A DNA stretch of 11,207 nt from CAWUJT01 sp963922715 (GCA_963922715.1 CAWUJT010000082.1:1-11207), one strand, 5' to 3'; positions 1-7,130 are shown, counted from the stretch's first letter. Numbers and translations are program-made. The notes: generated from the letters alone by a model not told the origin.

Positions 1-16
1 TGAAATCATTCATCAT
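1..16 (-). CDS. possible start of a divergent gene, cut by the window edge
   Basis: On the minus strand two adjacent ATG codons (16-14 and 13-11) lie just downstream of a purine-rich GAGGGG (complement of 21-26). For the second ATG the spacer is 7 bases, which is a normal ribosome binding site. Only about five codons (M-M-N-D-F) are inside the window, so no product can be named. Divergent genes next to serC are common in this group of bacteria, but that is context, not proof. It could equally be chance. Confidence 0.25.
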
Positions 17-112
17 AGATCCCCTCGATCATTCTCGGCTAAACAAATGATCCCAGCGCAAAAAGTTTGCAACAGAGCCTGCGGGAATCGGTGCAGCAAA
101 CCGCTTTATGTC

Positions 113-141
113 TTGCATATTTGTCTATGTTTGAAGTATTT
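113..141 (+). promoter_or_regulatory. candidate sigma-70-like promoter for serC-serA
   Basis: TTGCAT (113-118) is followed after 17 bases by GTATTT (136-141). The -35 is a fair match and the -10 is weak. If used, transcription would begin near 148-150, directly ahead of the hairpin leader of serC, which is the main reason to mention it. No operator was recognised. Confidence 0.25.
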
Positions 142-149
142 GGCTCTTG

Positions 150-197
150 GGACACCCCTCCCCAACGAGGGGCGACATATCTGGAAGGATATCCAAA
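150..197 (+). ncRNA. serC 5' leader with two hairpins (candidate serC RNA motif)
   Basis: Two short hairpins are visible between the candidate transcription start and the serC ATG. The first pairs CCCCTC (155-160) with GAGGGG (167-172) around a 6-base CCCAAC loop. The second pairs ATATC (177-181) with GATAT (188-192) around a TGGAAG loop, so most of the serC ribosome binding site is exposed in a hairpin loop. A conserved structured leader called the serC motif was described computationally upstream of serC-serA operons in Alphaproteobacteria; position and clade agree. That this leader belongs to that family is inference from position and pairing, not a covariance match. It could control translation or transcription of the serine operon. 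No leader peptide rich in serine codons was evident. Confidence 0.5.
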
Positions 198-1334
198 ATG
201 GATCACAAACCTGCTACGCGGCCACAGAATCCGCGTTTTTCTTCTGGCCCATGTGCCAAACCCCCAACATGGACACATCAAGCGCTTGCCGATGCCGCAC
301 TCGGGCGATCACATCGCTCTGGCGTGGGCAAAGCAAAGCTGAAAGAGGCAATTGAACTGACCAGGAAAATCCTGGGTGTTCCTGAAACATACAGAATTGG
401 AATTGTGCCGGCCTCTGATACCGGCGCTTATGAGATGGCCATGTGGAGTTTGCTGGGCGCACGCAAAGCAACGTTGCTGGCTTGGGAAAGTTTCGGTGCT
501 GGGTGGGTGACGGATGCGGTCAAGCAACTCAAGATTGATGCGGACGTTCTGACTGCGGACTATGGTGCGCTTGTTGATTTCAAACAGGTCGATTTTGATA
601 CCGATGTTTGCTTTACTTGGAATGGAACAACGTCTGGTGTGCGGGTGCCCAATGGCGACGTGATCCCTGAAGATCGTTCTGGGCTGACGCTCTGCGATGC
701 AACGTCAGCGGCCTTTGCGCAAGACTTGCCGTGGGATAAGCTCGACGTGACGACATTCTCCTGGCAAAAAGTGTTGGGGGGAGAGGCGGCCCATGGTGTG
801 CTCATCCTCAGCCCCCGCGCCGTCGAACGGCTGGCAAGCTATACCCCGCCCTGGCCCTTGCCGAAAATCTTTCGCCTAACCAAAGGGGGAAAGCTTATTG
901 ACGGCATTTTTGAAGGGGCCACGATCAACACGCCCTCTATGCTTTGTGTGGAGGATTATCTGTTTGCCCTCAGATGGGCCGAAAGCTTGGGTGGATTGTC
1001 GGCATTGATTGCGCGGGCGGAGGCAAACGCCCAAGTGGTACATGATTTCGTAGAAAGCAGAGCTTGGATTGCCAATCTTGCCGAAGATCCGGCAACGCGC
1101 TCCAACACCTCTGTGTGTTTGAAATTCACCAATCCTGAAATCTCTGACGTCGCCGCTTTTGCCAAAGCCATCGCCAAGCGGTTGGAAACAGAAGAGGTGG
1201 CTTTTGATATTGGTGCCTATCGCGATGCGCCCCCTGGCTTGCGCATCTGGTGTGGCGGGACAGTCGAGACCCAGGACCTAGAGGCTTTGATGCCCTGGAT
1301 CGACTGGGCCTACAGCGCCGAATTGAACGTCTAA
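198..1334 (+). CDS. serC: phosphoserine aminotransferase
   Basis: A 378-residue pyridoxal-phosphate enzyme that transfers an amino group from glutamate to 3-phosphohydroxypyruvate, giving phosphoserine in cytoplasmic serine synthesis. The same family can also act in vitamin B6 synthesis. The N-terminus has the PRFSSGPCAKPP segment near residues 12-23 and LGRSHR at 35-40, both typical of the alphaproteobacterial SerC branch. CDATSAAF (166-173) supplies the aspartate that contacts the cofactor ring nitrogen (D167), and FSWQKVLGGE (187-196) carries the cofactor-binding lysine K191. An in-frame ATG lies upstream at 147, but the one at 198 is preferred: it has a GGAAGGA ribosome binding site (183-189) at good spacing and starts where family members start. 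It is followed after 43 bases by serA, so the two form an operon, probably under the hairpin leader. Confidence 0.95.
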   Translation: MDHKPATRPQNPRFSSGPCAKPPTWTHQALADAALGRSHRSGVGKAKLKEAIELTRKILGVPETYRIGIVPASDTGAYEMAMWSLLGARKATLLAWESFGAGWVTDAVKQLKIDADVLTADYGALVDFKQVDFDTDVCFTWNGTTSGVRVPNGDVIPEDRSGLTLCDATSAAFAQDLPWDKLDVTTFSWQKVLGGEAAHGVLILSPRAVERLASYTPPWPLPKIFRLTKGGKLIDGIFEGATINTPSMLCVEDYLFALRWAESLGGLSALIARAEANAQVVHDFVESRAWIANLAEDPATRSNTSVCLKFTNPEISDVAAFAKAIAKRLETEEVAFDIGAYRDAPPGLRIWCGGTVETQDLEALMPWIDWAYSAELNV

Positions 1335-1377
1335 GAAGATTTTTCCGCTTAAACAACATATTAAAGGGCTTAGAACC

Positions 1378-2970
1378 ATGCCTAAAGTACTTGTCTCTGA
1401 CAAACTCTCTGAAACCGCCGTTCAAATCTTTCGTGACCGGGGGATTGATGTCGATTTTCGCCCCGATCTGGGCAAAGATAAAGAGGCGCTTTTGGCCGCC
1501 ATCCCCGATTATGACGGCCTGGCCATACGCTCGGCCACGAAAGTCACAGAAAAGCTTTTGGACGCGGCCACCAATCTCAAGGTGATTGGACGCGCGGGGA
1601 TTGGCACGGACAATATCGACAAACCTGCTGCCTCGAAAAAGGGGGTGATCGTGATGAACACACCCTTTGGCAATATGATCACCACGGCGGAACATGCGAT
1701 TGCGATGATGTTTGCGGTGGCGCGGCAAATTCCAGAAGCCTCCGCCTCGACCCATGCGGGCAAATGGGAAAAATCCAAATTCATGGGGGTTGAGCTGACG
1801 GGCAAGACACTCGGCGTCATTGGGGCAGGCAACATCGGCTCTATCGTTTGTGAGCGCGCCCGTGGGCTAAAGATGAAAGTCATCGCCTATGATCCGTTTC
1901 TCAATCAAGATCGCGCGGATAAAATGGGTGTGGAAAAAGTTGAGTTGGATGATCTTCTCACCCGCGCCGATTTTATCACGCTGCATGTGCCGCTGACCGA
2001 TCAAACCAAAAACATGCTGTCGGCAGAGGCGCTTACCAAAACCAAGGCAGGGGTGCGCATCATCAACTGCGCGCGCGGTGGCCTTGTGGATGAGGCCGCC
2101 TTGGTCGCGCTGTTGAAATCGGGCCATGTGGCGGGCGCCGCTTTTGATGTGTTCGCGGTAGAACCTGCCACTGACAGTCCGCTGTTTAACTTACCCAATG
2201 TCGTGTGCACCCCGCACCTGGGGGCCGCAACCACCGAAGCCCAAGAAAACGTGGCGCTGCAAGTGGCCGAGCAGATGTCGAGTTACCTGCTGACCGGAGC
2301 GGTGGAAAATGCGCTCAATATGCCGTCTGTGACGGCAGAAGAGGCCAAGGTGATGGGCCCTTGGGTCAAATTGGCCGAGCATCTGGGAGCATTTGTCGGT
2401 CAAATGACGGCAGAGCCGATCTTGTCGATCGACATCCTGTATAATGGCACCGTGTCTCAGATGAACCTAGAGGCGCTCAACTGTTCAGCGATTGCAGGAT
2501 TGATGAAATCGGTCAATCCAGATGTCAACATGGTCTCTGCCCCTGTGATCGCGAAAGAGCGCGGGATCGCTATTTCCACAACCAGCCAAGACAAATCAGG
2601 CGTGTTTGACGGTTATATCAAACTCACCATTCGGACTGATCAACGCGAACGGTCTATAGCCGGAACCGTATTTTCCGATGGCAAGCCGCGGTTCATTCAG
2701 ATCAAAGGGATCAATATCGATGCCGAAGTGGGCGCCCATATGCTCTATACCACTAATGAGGATATCCCTGGTATCATCGGGACGTTGGGGCAAACCATGG
2801 GCGAAAACAACGTCAATATCGCGAATTTCACATTAGGCCGATCGACAGCAGGCGCCGACGCGATCGCGCTTCTTTATCTGGATGCGCCGCCGCCGTTATC
2901 CGTGATGGAGAAGCTCAAAGCCACTGGGCTTTTCCAAACCGTTGCCCCGCTGGCGTTCAATGTCACTTGA
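1378..2970 (+). CDS. serA: D-3-phosphoglycerate dehydrogenase, long ACT-domain form
   Basis: A 530-residue NAD-dependent dehydrogenase that oxidises 3-phosphoglycerate to 3-phosphohydroxypyruvate, the first step of serine synthesis and the substrate supply for SerC just upstream. The nucleotide-binding GxGxxG motif is at G149-A-G151-N-I-G154 with an acidic residue D172 after the second strand. The catalytic set of the D-2-hydroxyacid dehydrogenase family is visible: R233 in CARGG, E262 in VEP, H280 in PHLG. Residues about 315-450 fit the intervening allosteric substrate-binding domain of long (type I) enzymes, and about 455-530 (LYTTNEDIPGIIGTLG...) is an ACT domain, the usual place of serine feedback binding. 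The length of about 530 is standard for this form. A ribosome binding site AAGGG lies at 1364-1368. No clear terminator follows; the next gene is convergent, 40 bases away. Confidence 0.97.
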   Translation: MPKVLVSDKLSETAVQIFRDRGIDVDFRPDLGKDKEALLAAIPDYDGLAIRSATKVTEKLLDAATNLKVIGRAGIGTDNIDKPAASKKGVIVMNTPFGNMITTAEHAIAMMFAVARQIPEASASTHAGKWEKSKFMGVELTGKTLGVIGAGNIGSIVCERARGLKMKVIAYDPFLNQDRADKMGVEKVELDDLLTRADFITLHVPLTDQTKNMLSAEALTKTKAGVRIINCARGGLVDEAALVALLKSGHVAGAAFDVFAVEPATDSPLFNLPNVVCTPHLGAATTEAQENVALQVAEQMSSYLLTGAVENALNMPSVTAEEAKVMGPWVKLAEHLGAFVGQMTAEPILSIDILYNGTVSQMNLEALNCSAIAGLMKSVNPDVNMVSAPVIAKERGIAISTTSQDKSGVFDGYIKLTIRTDQRERSIAGTVFSDGKPRFIQIKGINIDAEVGAHMLYTTNEDIPGIIGTLGQTMGENNVNIANFTLGRSTAGADAIALLYLDAPPPLSVMEKLKATGLFQTVAPLAFNVT

Positions 2971-3010
2971 CCAAAGGCATTGAGCTCTATTTTAAAGGAT
3001 TCACATAGGT

Positions 3011-3325
3011 CTATCGGCCCACGCGCTCTTTGACATCGGCAGCGAAATCTTCATACCGCCGCAGCGATTTGACATCGACCTGCACATGGTGACCCATCTT
3101 TTGCATGATCGGTAAGTCAAACAAAATCCGATCTAAAGTATCTGGATCCTCGACATCGACGATCGCCACAACTTTGCGTTCGCCAACAACCTTCCAAAGA
3201 TCTGTCACAACCCCCGCGGATTTCGCACCCAGGGCAGCTTCGGCTTCTTCAGCCCAGACACCAAGCAATCCTTGCTGTGCCATTGTTGCATCATATTCAA
3301 CGGTAAAATTAAGGAGATAAAGCAT
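3011..3325 (-). CDS. muconolactone delta-isomerase family protein
   Basis: A 104-residue small protein resembling the muconolactone isomerase (CatC) fold, a ferredoxin-like barrel that forms homodecamers in the characterised enzyme. The best matching stretch is LWKVVGERKVVAIVDVEDPD, followed by LDRILFDLPIMQKM and a final hydrophobic strand, which corresponds to the family pattern of Trp-Arg/Lys, a central strand, and an L-P-hydrophobic turn. True CatC acts in the catechol branch of the beta-ketoadipate pathway, but no catA, catB or other aromatic catabolism gene is in the window, so the actual substrate is unknown and I do not assign catC. It lies 46 bases downstream of the glyoxalase-like gene on the same strand and has its own strong ribosome binding site (AAGGAAGGA on the minus strand, within 3329-3339), so it is probably the second gene of that transcript. 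Confidence 0.75.
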   Translation of the reverse strand: MLYLLNFTVEYDATMAQQGLLGVWAEEAEAALGAKSAGVVTDLWKVVGERKVVAIVDVEDPDTLDRILFDLPIMQKMGHHVQVDVKSLRRYEDFAADVKERVGR

Positions 3326-3371
3326 AAGTTCCTTCCTTTCTGTCTATATATTCTATATGTTTATATGGCCA

Positions 3372-3767
3372 TCAAACAAAGCGGCCGCCCCTCTCGATCA
3401 CTTCGATTTGATATCCGTCGGGATCGGAGACAAAGAAAAACCGCGCAATTCGCGTTCCTCCAGGTTTGAAATCCACAATATCTTTTGGCATTGCCCCTGT
3501 TGCGCTGATGTCTGCATGGGTTTTTTCAAGATCGTCGACCACGACGGCAAGATGTCCATAGCCGTCGCCAAGTGCGTAGGGCTCTGTCCGGCTTTTGTTG
3601 ACGGTCAACTCAAGCTCAAAGTCTGAACTTTCCGTGACCATATAAATCAAGGTGAAATTTTCGAAGTCGAGCCTATCTTTGATTTCCAGTCCAAAGGCCG
3701 ACCTGTAAAAGTCAACCGAAGCGTCTTCATTAAGCACTCTGACCATGCTGTGGACGAGTTTTGTCAT
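3372..3767 (-). CDS. glyoxalase I-like VOC metalloenzyme (lactoylglutathione lyase family)
   Basis: A 131-residue protein of the vicinal oxygen chelate superfamily. The four metal ligands of the Escherichia coli-type nickel glyoxalase I all have counterparts: H6 in VHSMVRV, E53 in FELELTVN, H72 in GYGHLAV, and E122 in YQIEVIE. FYRSAFGLEI (20-29) and SDPDGYQIEV (114-123) are also typical. Glyoxalase I isomerises the hemithioacetal of methylglyoxal and glutathione to S-lactoylglutathione in the cytoplasm. Length (131 versus about 135) and ligand conservation support that reaction or a close relative, but many bacterial paralogues act on other substrates, so no symbol is given. The start is supported by GGAGGT (complement of 3775-3780) 7 bases upstream. 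It is the first gene of a two-gene minus-strand unit with a muconolactone isomerase-like partner. Confidence 0.85.
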   Translation of the reverse strand: MTKLVHSMVRVLNEDASVDFYRSAFGLEIKDRLDFENFTLIYMVTESSDFELELTVNKSRTEPYALGDGYGHLAVVVDDLEKTHADISATGAMPKDIVDFKPGGTRIARFFFVSDPDGYQIEVIERGGRFV

Positions 3768-3830
3768 TTTAGTAACCTCCAGATTGATGTTAAAGCTATG
3801 GACTGCCTGCGGTCTAAGAGAAATACACCA

Positions 3831-3859
3831 TTGTTAAAAATTCTGTGATCGCTTGTCAG
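3831..3859 (-). promoter_or_regulatory. candidate promoter for the glyoxalase-like / isomerase-like unit
   Basis: Reading the minus strand, CTGACA (complement of 3854-3859) and TAACAA (complement of 3831-3836) are separated by exactly 17 bases. The -35 matches the consensus at five of six positions; the -10 is weaker. The position would give a 5' untranslated stretch of roughly 55-60 bases ending in the strong GGAGGT ribosome binding site. Confidence 0.4.
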
Positions 3860-3979
3860 CCATACAGCGAGCGCAAACTTTGAACCATAGATGCATCTTT
3901 ATCCATAAAGACCTCTGGGCTCTTGGCAGCACAAATCTAAACGTCCATATATCTCGTGTATTTAGATGGAGGGAAATCC

Positions 3980-4897
3980 ATGGACTTGAATTTAGGGACC
4001 AAGCCAAACGCCACGCCGGAGGGCTTAGTCAAAGACGTGACAGAAATGACGTTCATGGTCGATGTCATTGAGGCGTCGATGCAAGCCCCAGTGATCGTGG
4101 ACTTTTGGGCCCCGTGGTGTGGTCCCTGTAAAACTCTTGGGCCGCTTCTGGAAGACGCTGTGGTCAAGAAAAACGGTGCGGTGACAATGGCAAAGGTCAA
4201 TATCGACCAGAACCAAGCCATTGCCGCGCAACTACGTATTCAATCCATCCCCACCGTTTATGCCTTTTGGCAAGGGCAGCCCATCGATGGATTTCAAGGC
4301 GCCTTGAGCCCGGCTGAAGTTGTGGCATTTGTTGAACGTGTGGCCGCACAAGGCGGCGCAGAGGCCGGCGGCGGTCTAGAAGAGGCGATCACTATGGCCG
4401 AAGAGATGTTGTCCCAAGGGGCTGCGGTGGATGCCGCCCAGACCTTTGCAGCGATTTTGGCAGAAGATGACCAGAATGCCGCAGCCTATACAGGCCTTAT
4501 CCGCGCCCATCTTGCCTTAGACGATGTGACAAAGGCTGAAGGTCTGGCGCAAGTGGCCCCCGATGCTGTGATCCAGACCAAGGCGTTTGAGGCGGTGCAG
4601 GCGCAAATCGCATTGGCGAAACAAGCGCAAAATGCTGGTCCATTGGATGATCTGCACCGTAAAGTCGCGAAAGACCCCAGCGATCATCAAGCGCGCTTTG
4701 ATCTTGCCAACGCGCTGCAAGCTGCCGGTGACACAGAGGCCGCGGTGGATCAGCTTTTGGAACTGTTCAAGCATGATCGAGAGTGGAATGATGGAGCCGC
4801 GAAGACACAACTTTTCACGATATTTGATGCCCTGCAACCGCAAGATCCGATTGTTTTAAAGGGCCGACGCAGACTTTCATCAATGATCTTTGCCTAA
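3980..4897 (+). CDS. cnoX: thioredoxin-TPR chaperedoxin (CnoX/YbbN family)
   Basis: A 305-residue cytoplasmic protein with an N-terminal thioredoxin domain (about 15-125) and a C-terminal helical, alanine-rich region of tetratricopeptide-like repeats (about 130-305). The active site reads W46-C-G-P-C50, a complete redox motif, unlike E. coli CnoX where the first cysteine is lost. IPTVYAFWQGQ carries the cis-proline loop. Members of this family combine holdase activity with protection of cysteines and pass clients to GroEL/DnaK. The long C-terminal repeat region rules out plain TrxA (about 105 residues). The ATG at 3980 is chosen over an in-frame GTG at 3956 because a strong GGAGGG site (3968-3973) lies 6 bases ahead of it. 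It is followed after 26 bases by the Lon-N domain gene, so co-transcription is likely. Confidence 0.88.
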   Translation: MDLNLGTKPNATPEGLVKDVTEMTFMVDVIEASMQAPVIVDFWAPWCGPCKTLGPLLEDAVVKKNGAVTMAKVNIDQNQAIAAQLRIQSIPTVYAFWQGQPIDGFQGALSPAEVVAFVERVAAQGGAEAGGGLEEAITMAEEMLSQGAAVDAAQTFAAILAEDDQNAAAYTGLIRAHLALDDVTKAEGLAQVAPDAVIQTKAFEAVQAQIALAKQAQNAGPLDDLHRKVAKDPSDHQARFDLANALQAAGDTEAAVDQLLELFKHDREWNDGAAKTQLFTIFDALQPQDPIVLKGRRRLSSMIFA

Positions 4898-4923
4898 CCC
4901 GGACTCGGTCCTATCTGTAGCAT

Positions 4924-5562
4924 ATGATATTAGACTCAGATCTCCCACAAACCATTCCTGTGTTTCCATTAACAGGGGCGCTTCTTTTGCCCAGAGCCCG
5001 GATACCGCTTCACATTTTTGAGCCGCGATATCTGCAGATGATTGAGGATTGTTTGAAAACCTCGCATCGTTTGATTGGCATGGTGCAACCAAACGGCGGC
5101 AGGGGGGCCACAACTCTGCATAAAATTGGATGCGCAGGGCGTTTAACACAATTCTCAGAAACAGAAGACGGTCGCTACATGATTTCGCTTGCAGGTGCGA
5201 GCCGCTTTCGGATTCTACGTGAAGTCTCTGGGTTTACGCCTTATCTTAAAGCAGACGTGAGTTGGGATGGTTTCGCACGTGATCTTGGCAAAGCGGAAAC
5301 CGATGATCGTTTTGAACGTACGCAATTTTTAGACCTTCTGAAACGCTATTTTGAAGCTCAGGAGTTGTCCACAGATTGGGACAGCCTGTGCGAGGCGGAC
5401 GAAGAACTTTTGATCAATTCACTTTCCATGTTGTGCCCGTTTGAGCCAGAAGAGAAGCAAGCGCTGCTTGAGGCACCTTCGCTTCAAACACGGCGTGAAA
5501 CAATTGTCACATTAATCGAGTTTTCGTTACGCGGCGGAGAACGAGAGGATTTGGTCCAATGA
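4924..5562 (+). CDS. LON peptidase substrate-binding (Lon-N) domain protein
   Basis: A 212-residue protein consisting of a single Lon N-terminal domain (about 11-205) without AAA+ ATPase or serine protease parts. The family signature is clear: IPVFPLTGALLLPRARIPLHIFEPRYLQMI near residues 11-40, followed by GMVQPNGG and a GCAGRLTQF strand. In full Lon this domain helps select substrates; the role of the stand-alone form is not established, and a protein-quality-control role is only suggested by the adjacent chaperedoxin. ATG 4924 has no good ribosome binding site, but an in-frame TAG lies at 4918-4920, so no earlier start is possible; translation may be coupled to the gene upstream. It overlaps the next gene by four bases (ATGA). 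Confidence 0.88.
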   Translation: MILDSDLPQTIPVFPLTGALLLPRARIPLHIFEPRYLQMIEDCLKTSHRLIGMVQPNGGRGATTLHKIGCAGRLTQFSETEDGRYMISLAGASRFRILREVSGFTPYLKADVSWDGFARDLGKAETDDRFERTQFLDLLKRYFEAQELSTDWDSLCEADEELLINSLSMLCPFEPEEKQALLEAPSLQTRRETIVTLIEFSLRGGEREDLVQ

Positions 5563-5744
5563 CGTCGGAAGTTGATCGTCATGTTTTGGAGTTTTTGGTC
5601 TGCCCACAAACACAAGGGCCATTGCACTACGATGCAGAGGCACAAGAACTCATTTCAAAATCAGCCGGTCTTGCCTATCCCATCCGCAATGCGATTCCGA
5701 TTATGTTGGTGGACGAGGCCCGTAAGATCGACATTAACGATTGA
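5559..5744 (+). CDS. Trm112-like small protein (YcaR family)
   Basis: A 61-residue protein of the bacterial Trm112/UPF0434 family. The pattern LEFLVCPQTQGPLHYD near the N-terminus, LISKSAGLAYPIRNAIPIML in the middle and DEAR near the end is characteristic and spans the whole length. Only one cysteine (C15) is present, as in other short bacterial members, so it is unlikely to bind a structural zinc the way eukaryotic Trm112 does. In eukaryotes and archaea Trm112 activates methyltransferases; the bacterial role is not settled. Its ATG overlaps the TGA of the Lon-N gene (ATGA), implying translational coupling as the last gene of the three-gene run. It ends 4 bases from the end of the convergent mlaC. 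Confidence 0.9.
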   Translation: MTSEVDRHVLEFLVCPQTQGPLHYDAEAQELISKSAGLAYPIRNAIPIMLVDEARKIDIND

Positions 5745-5748
5745 TACA

Positions 5749-6348
5749 TCATCCGATCTGTCTTAACTCTGCGATCATGGCATCTAGATTGCCACGGTTT
5801 TTATCGAGCAGAGAGCCGATTTCAACATTCTCTGTCGTCCGTAGATTGATGCCTTCCACGATCATGTTGAAGAATTTCTCTTCGCCAGAGCGATCAGAGA
5901 CAAGAAAGACAACTTCAAACGGGGCGCTTCCGGGAACTTGGGCGGTGGACTTCACCTCATAAAAAGACCGAACTTGGCGGACGCGATCAACTTGAATTGT
6001 CCCTCCAATGAAATCACGGAACTGCTTTCCATATTTGCGCGCGATATATCCTTGAAAGGCATCTGTAAAGGCGCTTTTTTGGGATGTGCTCGCGCTGCGC
6101 CATTCAATGCCAAGAACAGATTGGGCAATAATTTGCATATCGCCATAGCGAACCAAAATATTTTCAAACTCTGCAATCATTTGATTTTCTGACTGCCCTG
6201 AATTGATAACAGTTGTGATTTCACTGACGAGCTTGCCAACCAAATCCCGGGCCTCTTCGACGGAAAACGCAAAAACTTGATGGGGTGTAATAGACAAAGC
6301 AGTCAGACAAGTAAGGAATATACGGCGGGATATGTTATTCGAAGTCAT
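5749..6348 (-). CDS. mlaC: MlaC-type periplasmic phospholipid-binding protein with Tat-like signal
   Basis: A 199-residue protein of the MlaC/Ttg2D family, which ferries phospholipid across the periplasm between the outer-membrane MlaA complex and the inner-membrane MlaFEDB transporter. Recognisable parts include RYGDMQIIAQSVLG, FTDAFQGYIARKYGKQF and a late strand segment EEKFFNMIVEGINLR. The signal peptide carries a twin-arginine pattern, S7-R-R-I-F-L12, then a hydrophobic stretch and a VFA cleavage site near residue 27, suggesting Tat export. The frame is open from an ATG at 6372, but the ATG at 6348 is preferred: GAGGA (complement of 6354-6358) sits 5 bases ahead of it, and it places the arginine pair at a normal distance from the start. 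It overlaps the end of mlaA by 14 bases, so the two are co-translated from one transcript. The rest of the Mla system is not in the window. Confidence 0.88.
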   Translation of the reverse strand: MTSNNISRRIFLTCLTALSITPHQVFAFSVEEARDLVGKLVSEITTVINSGQSENQMIAEFENILVRYGDMQIIAQSVLGIEWRSASTSQKSAFTDAFQGYIARKYGKQFRDFIGGTIQVDRVRQVRSFYEVKSTAQVPGSAPFEVVFLVSDRSGEEKFFNMIVEGINLRTTENVEIGSLLDKNRGNLDAMIAELRQIG

Positions 6349-7096
6349 AAGGATCCTCATAGATGTCGGCATAATCTTCGGCTATTCCAGCATTGCGGCG
6401 TAGAACAAAACGTCTATTTTGAAGATAGATAGATTGTAATTGTGCATAACTGTCACTGCTCTCATAATATAGGCCATCAATCGTATCACGATTTGTGTAA
6501 CGGGTATCGAGGATATTGCCAACGCTTGTGGCTGTGACAATGTCCTCTGCAGGGCTTGCGGTGATCAGTCGCGTTGGATTGGTGAGGATGTCAACAACCC
6601 TCCCAAGTCCATGGCGTGCAGTAGCCGGACCTAAAACAGGAAGCTCTGTGTAAGGTCCTTCTGGGACACGCCACACAAAAAGGGTTTCACCAAAATCTGT
6701 TGGCTTTTCTTCTAACCCCATTTGACTGGCCACATCGAAAATGCCCGCAACGCCAAGTGTTGAATTGATCACAAACCGGGCTGTGGTCGTCAGCGCATTT
6801 CGCGGCCGAACTTGTAAGATATTGTTCACAATATCAGCAGGAGCATCAAGGTTGTCGGAAACATTTGATATGCCGCGTCGAAGGGGACGTGGAATAGCTG
6901 TTCCATATCCAGTTGATACAGGTTTGAGAACGGCGCGGTCCAAAGCGAGGTTGACTTTGTGGACCTGACGGTTTTGCGCTTCGAAAGGATCGTATGTTCC
7001 CGTCGAAATTTCAGGGGGCTTGGAACATCCAGCTGCCAGCAGATAGAATCCCAAAGCCAAAGCACGCAGAACTTTTTGACGAAAAACAAAATGCAT
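6335..7096 (-). CDS. mlaA: MlaA (VacJ) outer-membrane lipoprotein
   Basis: A 253-residue VacJ/MlaA family lipoprotein that removes phospholipid from the outer leaflet of the outer membrane and hands it to MlaC. The N-terminus has a short positively charged region and hydrophobic core ending in LLAAGC, placing the lipidated cysteine at C24; the -3 position is Ala instead of the common Leu, a mild deviation. YDPFEAQNRQVHKVN (35-49) is the family's DPFE-NR motif, and FVINSTLGVAGIFDVA and the LPVLGPATARHGLG segment are also typical. The C-terminus is rich in acidic and tyrosine residues. The start at 7096 has only a weak ribosome binding site. It is the first gene of the pair with mlaC and is divergent from the secretion operon across a 147-base gap. 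Confidence 0.93.
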   Translation of the reverse strand: MHFVFRQKVLRALALGFYLLAAGCSKPPEISTGTYDPFEAQNRQVHKVNLALDRAVLKPVSTGYGTAIPRPLRRGISNVSDNLDAPADIVNNILQVRPRNALTTTARFVINSTLGVAGIFDVASQMGLEEKPTDFGETLFVWRVPEGPYTELPVLGPATARHGLGRVVDILTNPTRLITASPAEDIVTATSVGNILDTRYTNRDTIDGLYYESSDSYAQLQSIYLQNRRFVLRRNAGIAEDYADIYEDPYDFE

Positions 7097-7100
7097 ATTT

Positions 7101-7130
7101 TTGCCTAAGTGATCTGATATGTGGTATAGT
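7101..7130 (+). promoter_or_regulatory. candidate promoter for the secretion operon
   Basis: TTGCCT (7101-7106) and TATAGT (7125-7130) are separated by 18 bases. The -10 element matches the consensus at five of six positions. It lies in the AT-rich gap between mlaA and the ABC exporter and would give a leader of about 105-110 bases. A perfect tandem TATCAAT repeat (7175-7188) falls inside that leader. Confidence 0.4.

Noticed and set aside
147..197. Upstream in-frame ATG giving serC 17 extra residues
   Set aside because: The ATG at 198 has a well-placed GGAAGGA site and matches the usual family start; the extra stretch coincides with the leader hairpins and has no family-like sequence.
47..355. 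Small plus-strand frames overlapping the serC leader, considered as a leader peptide
   Set aside because: They run into serC in other frames, have no convincing ribosome binding site and no run of serine codons.
1126..1755. 209-residue minus-strand frame across serC and serA
   Set aside because: It is antisense to two well-supported enzymes, is Arg/Gly-rich in the way of a shadow frame, and resembles no known family.
3956..3979. GTG start for the thioredoxin-TPR gene
   Set aside because: The strong GGAGGG site lies between it and the ATG at 3980 and would be inside the coding sequence; the ATG is the better start.
6349..6372. Earlier ATG for mlaC adding 8 residues
   Set aside because: The ATG at 6348 has GAGGA at 5 bases and gives a normal signal peptide; the earlier ATG has only weak spacing to a poor site.
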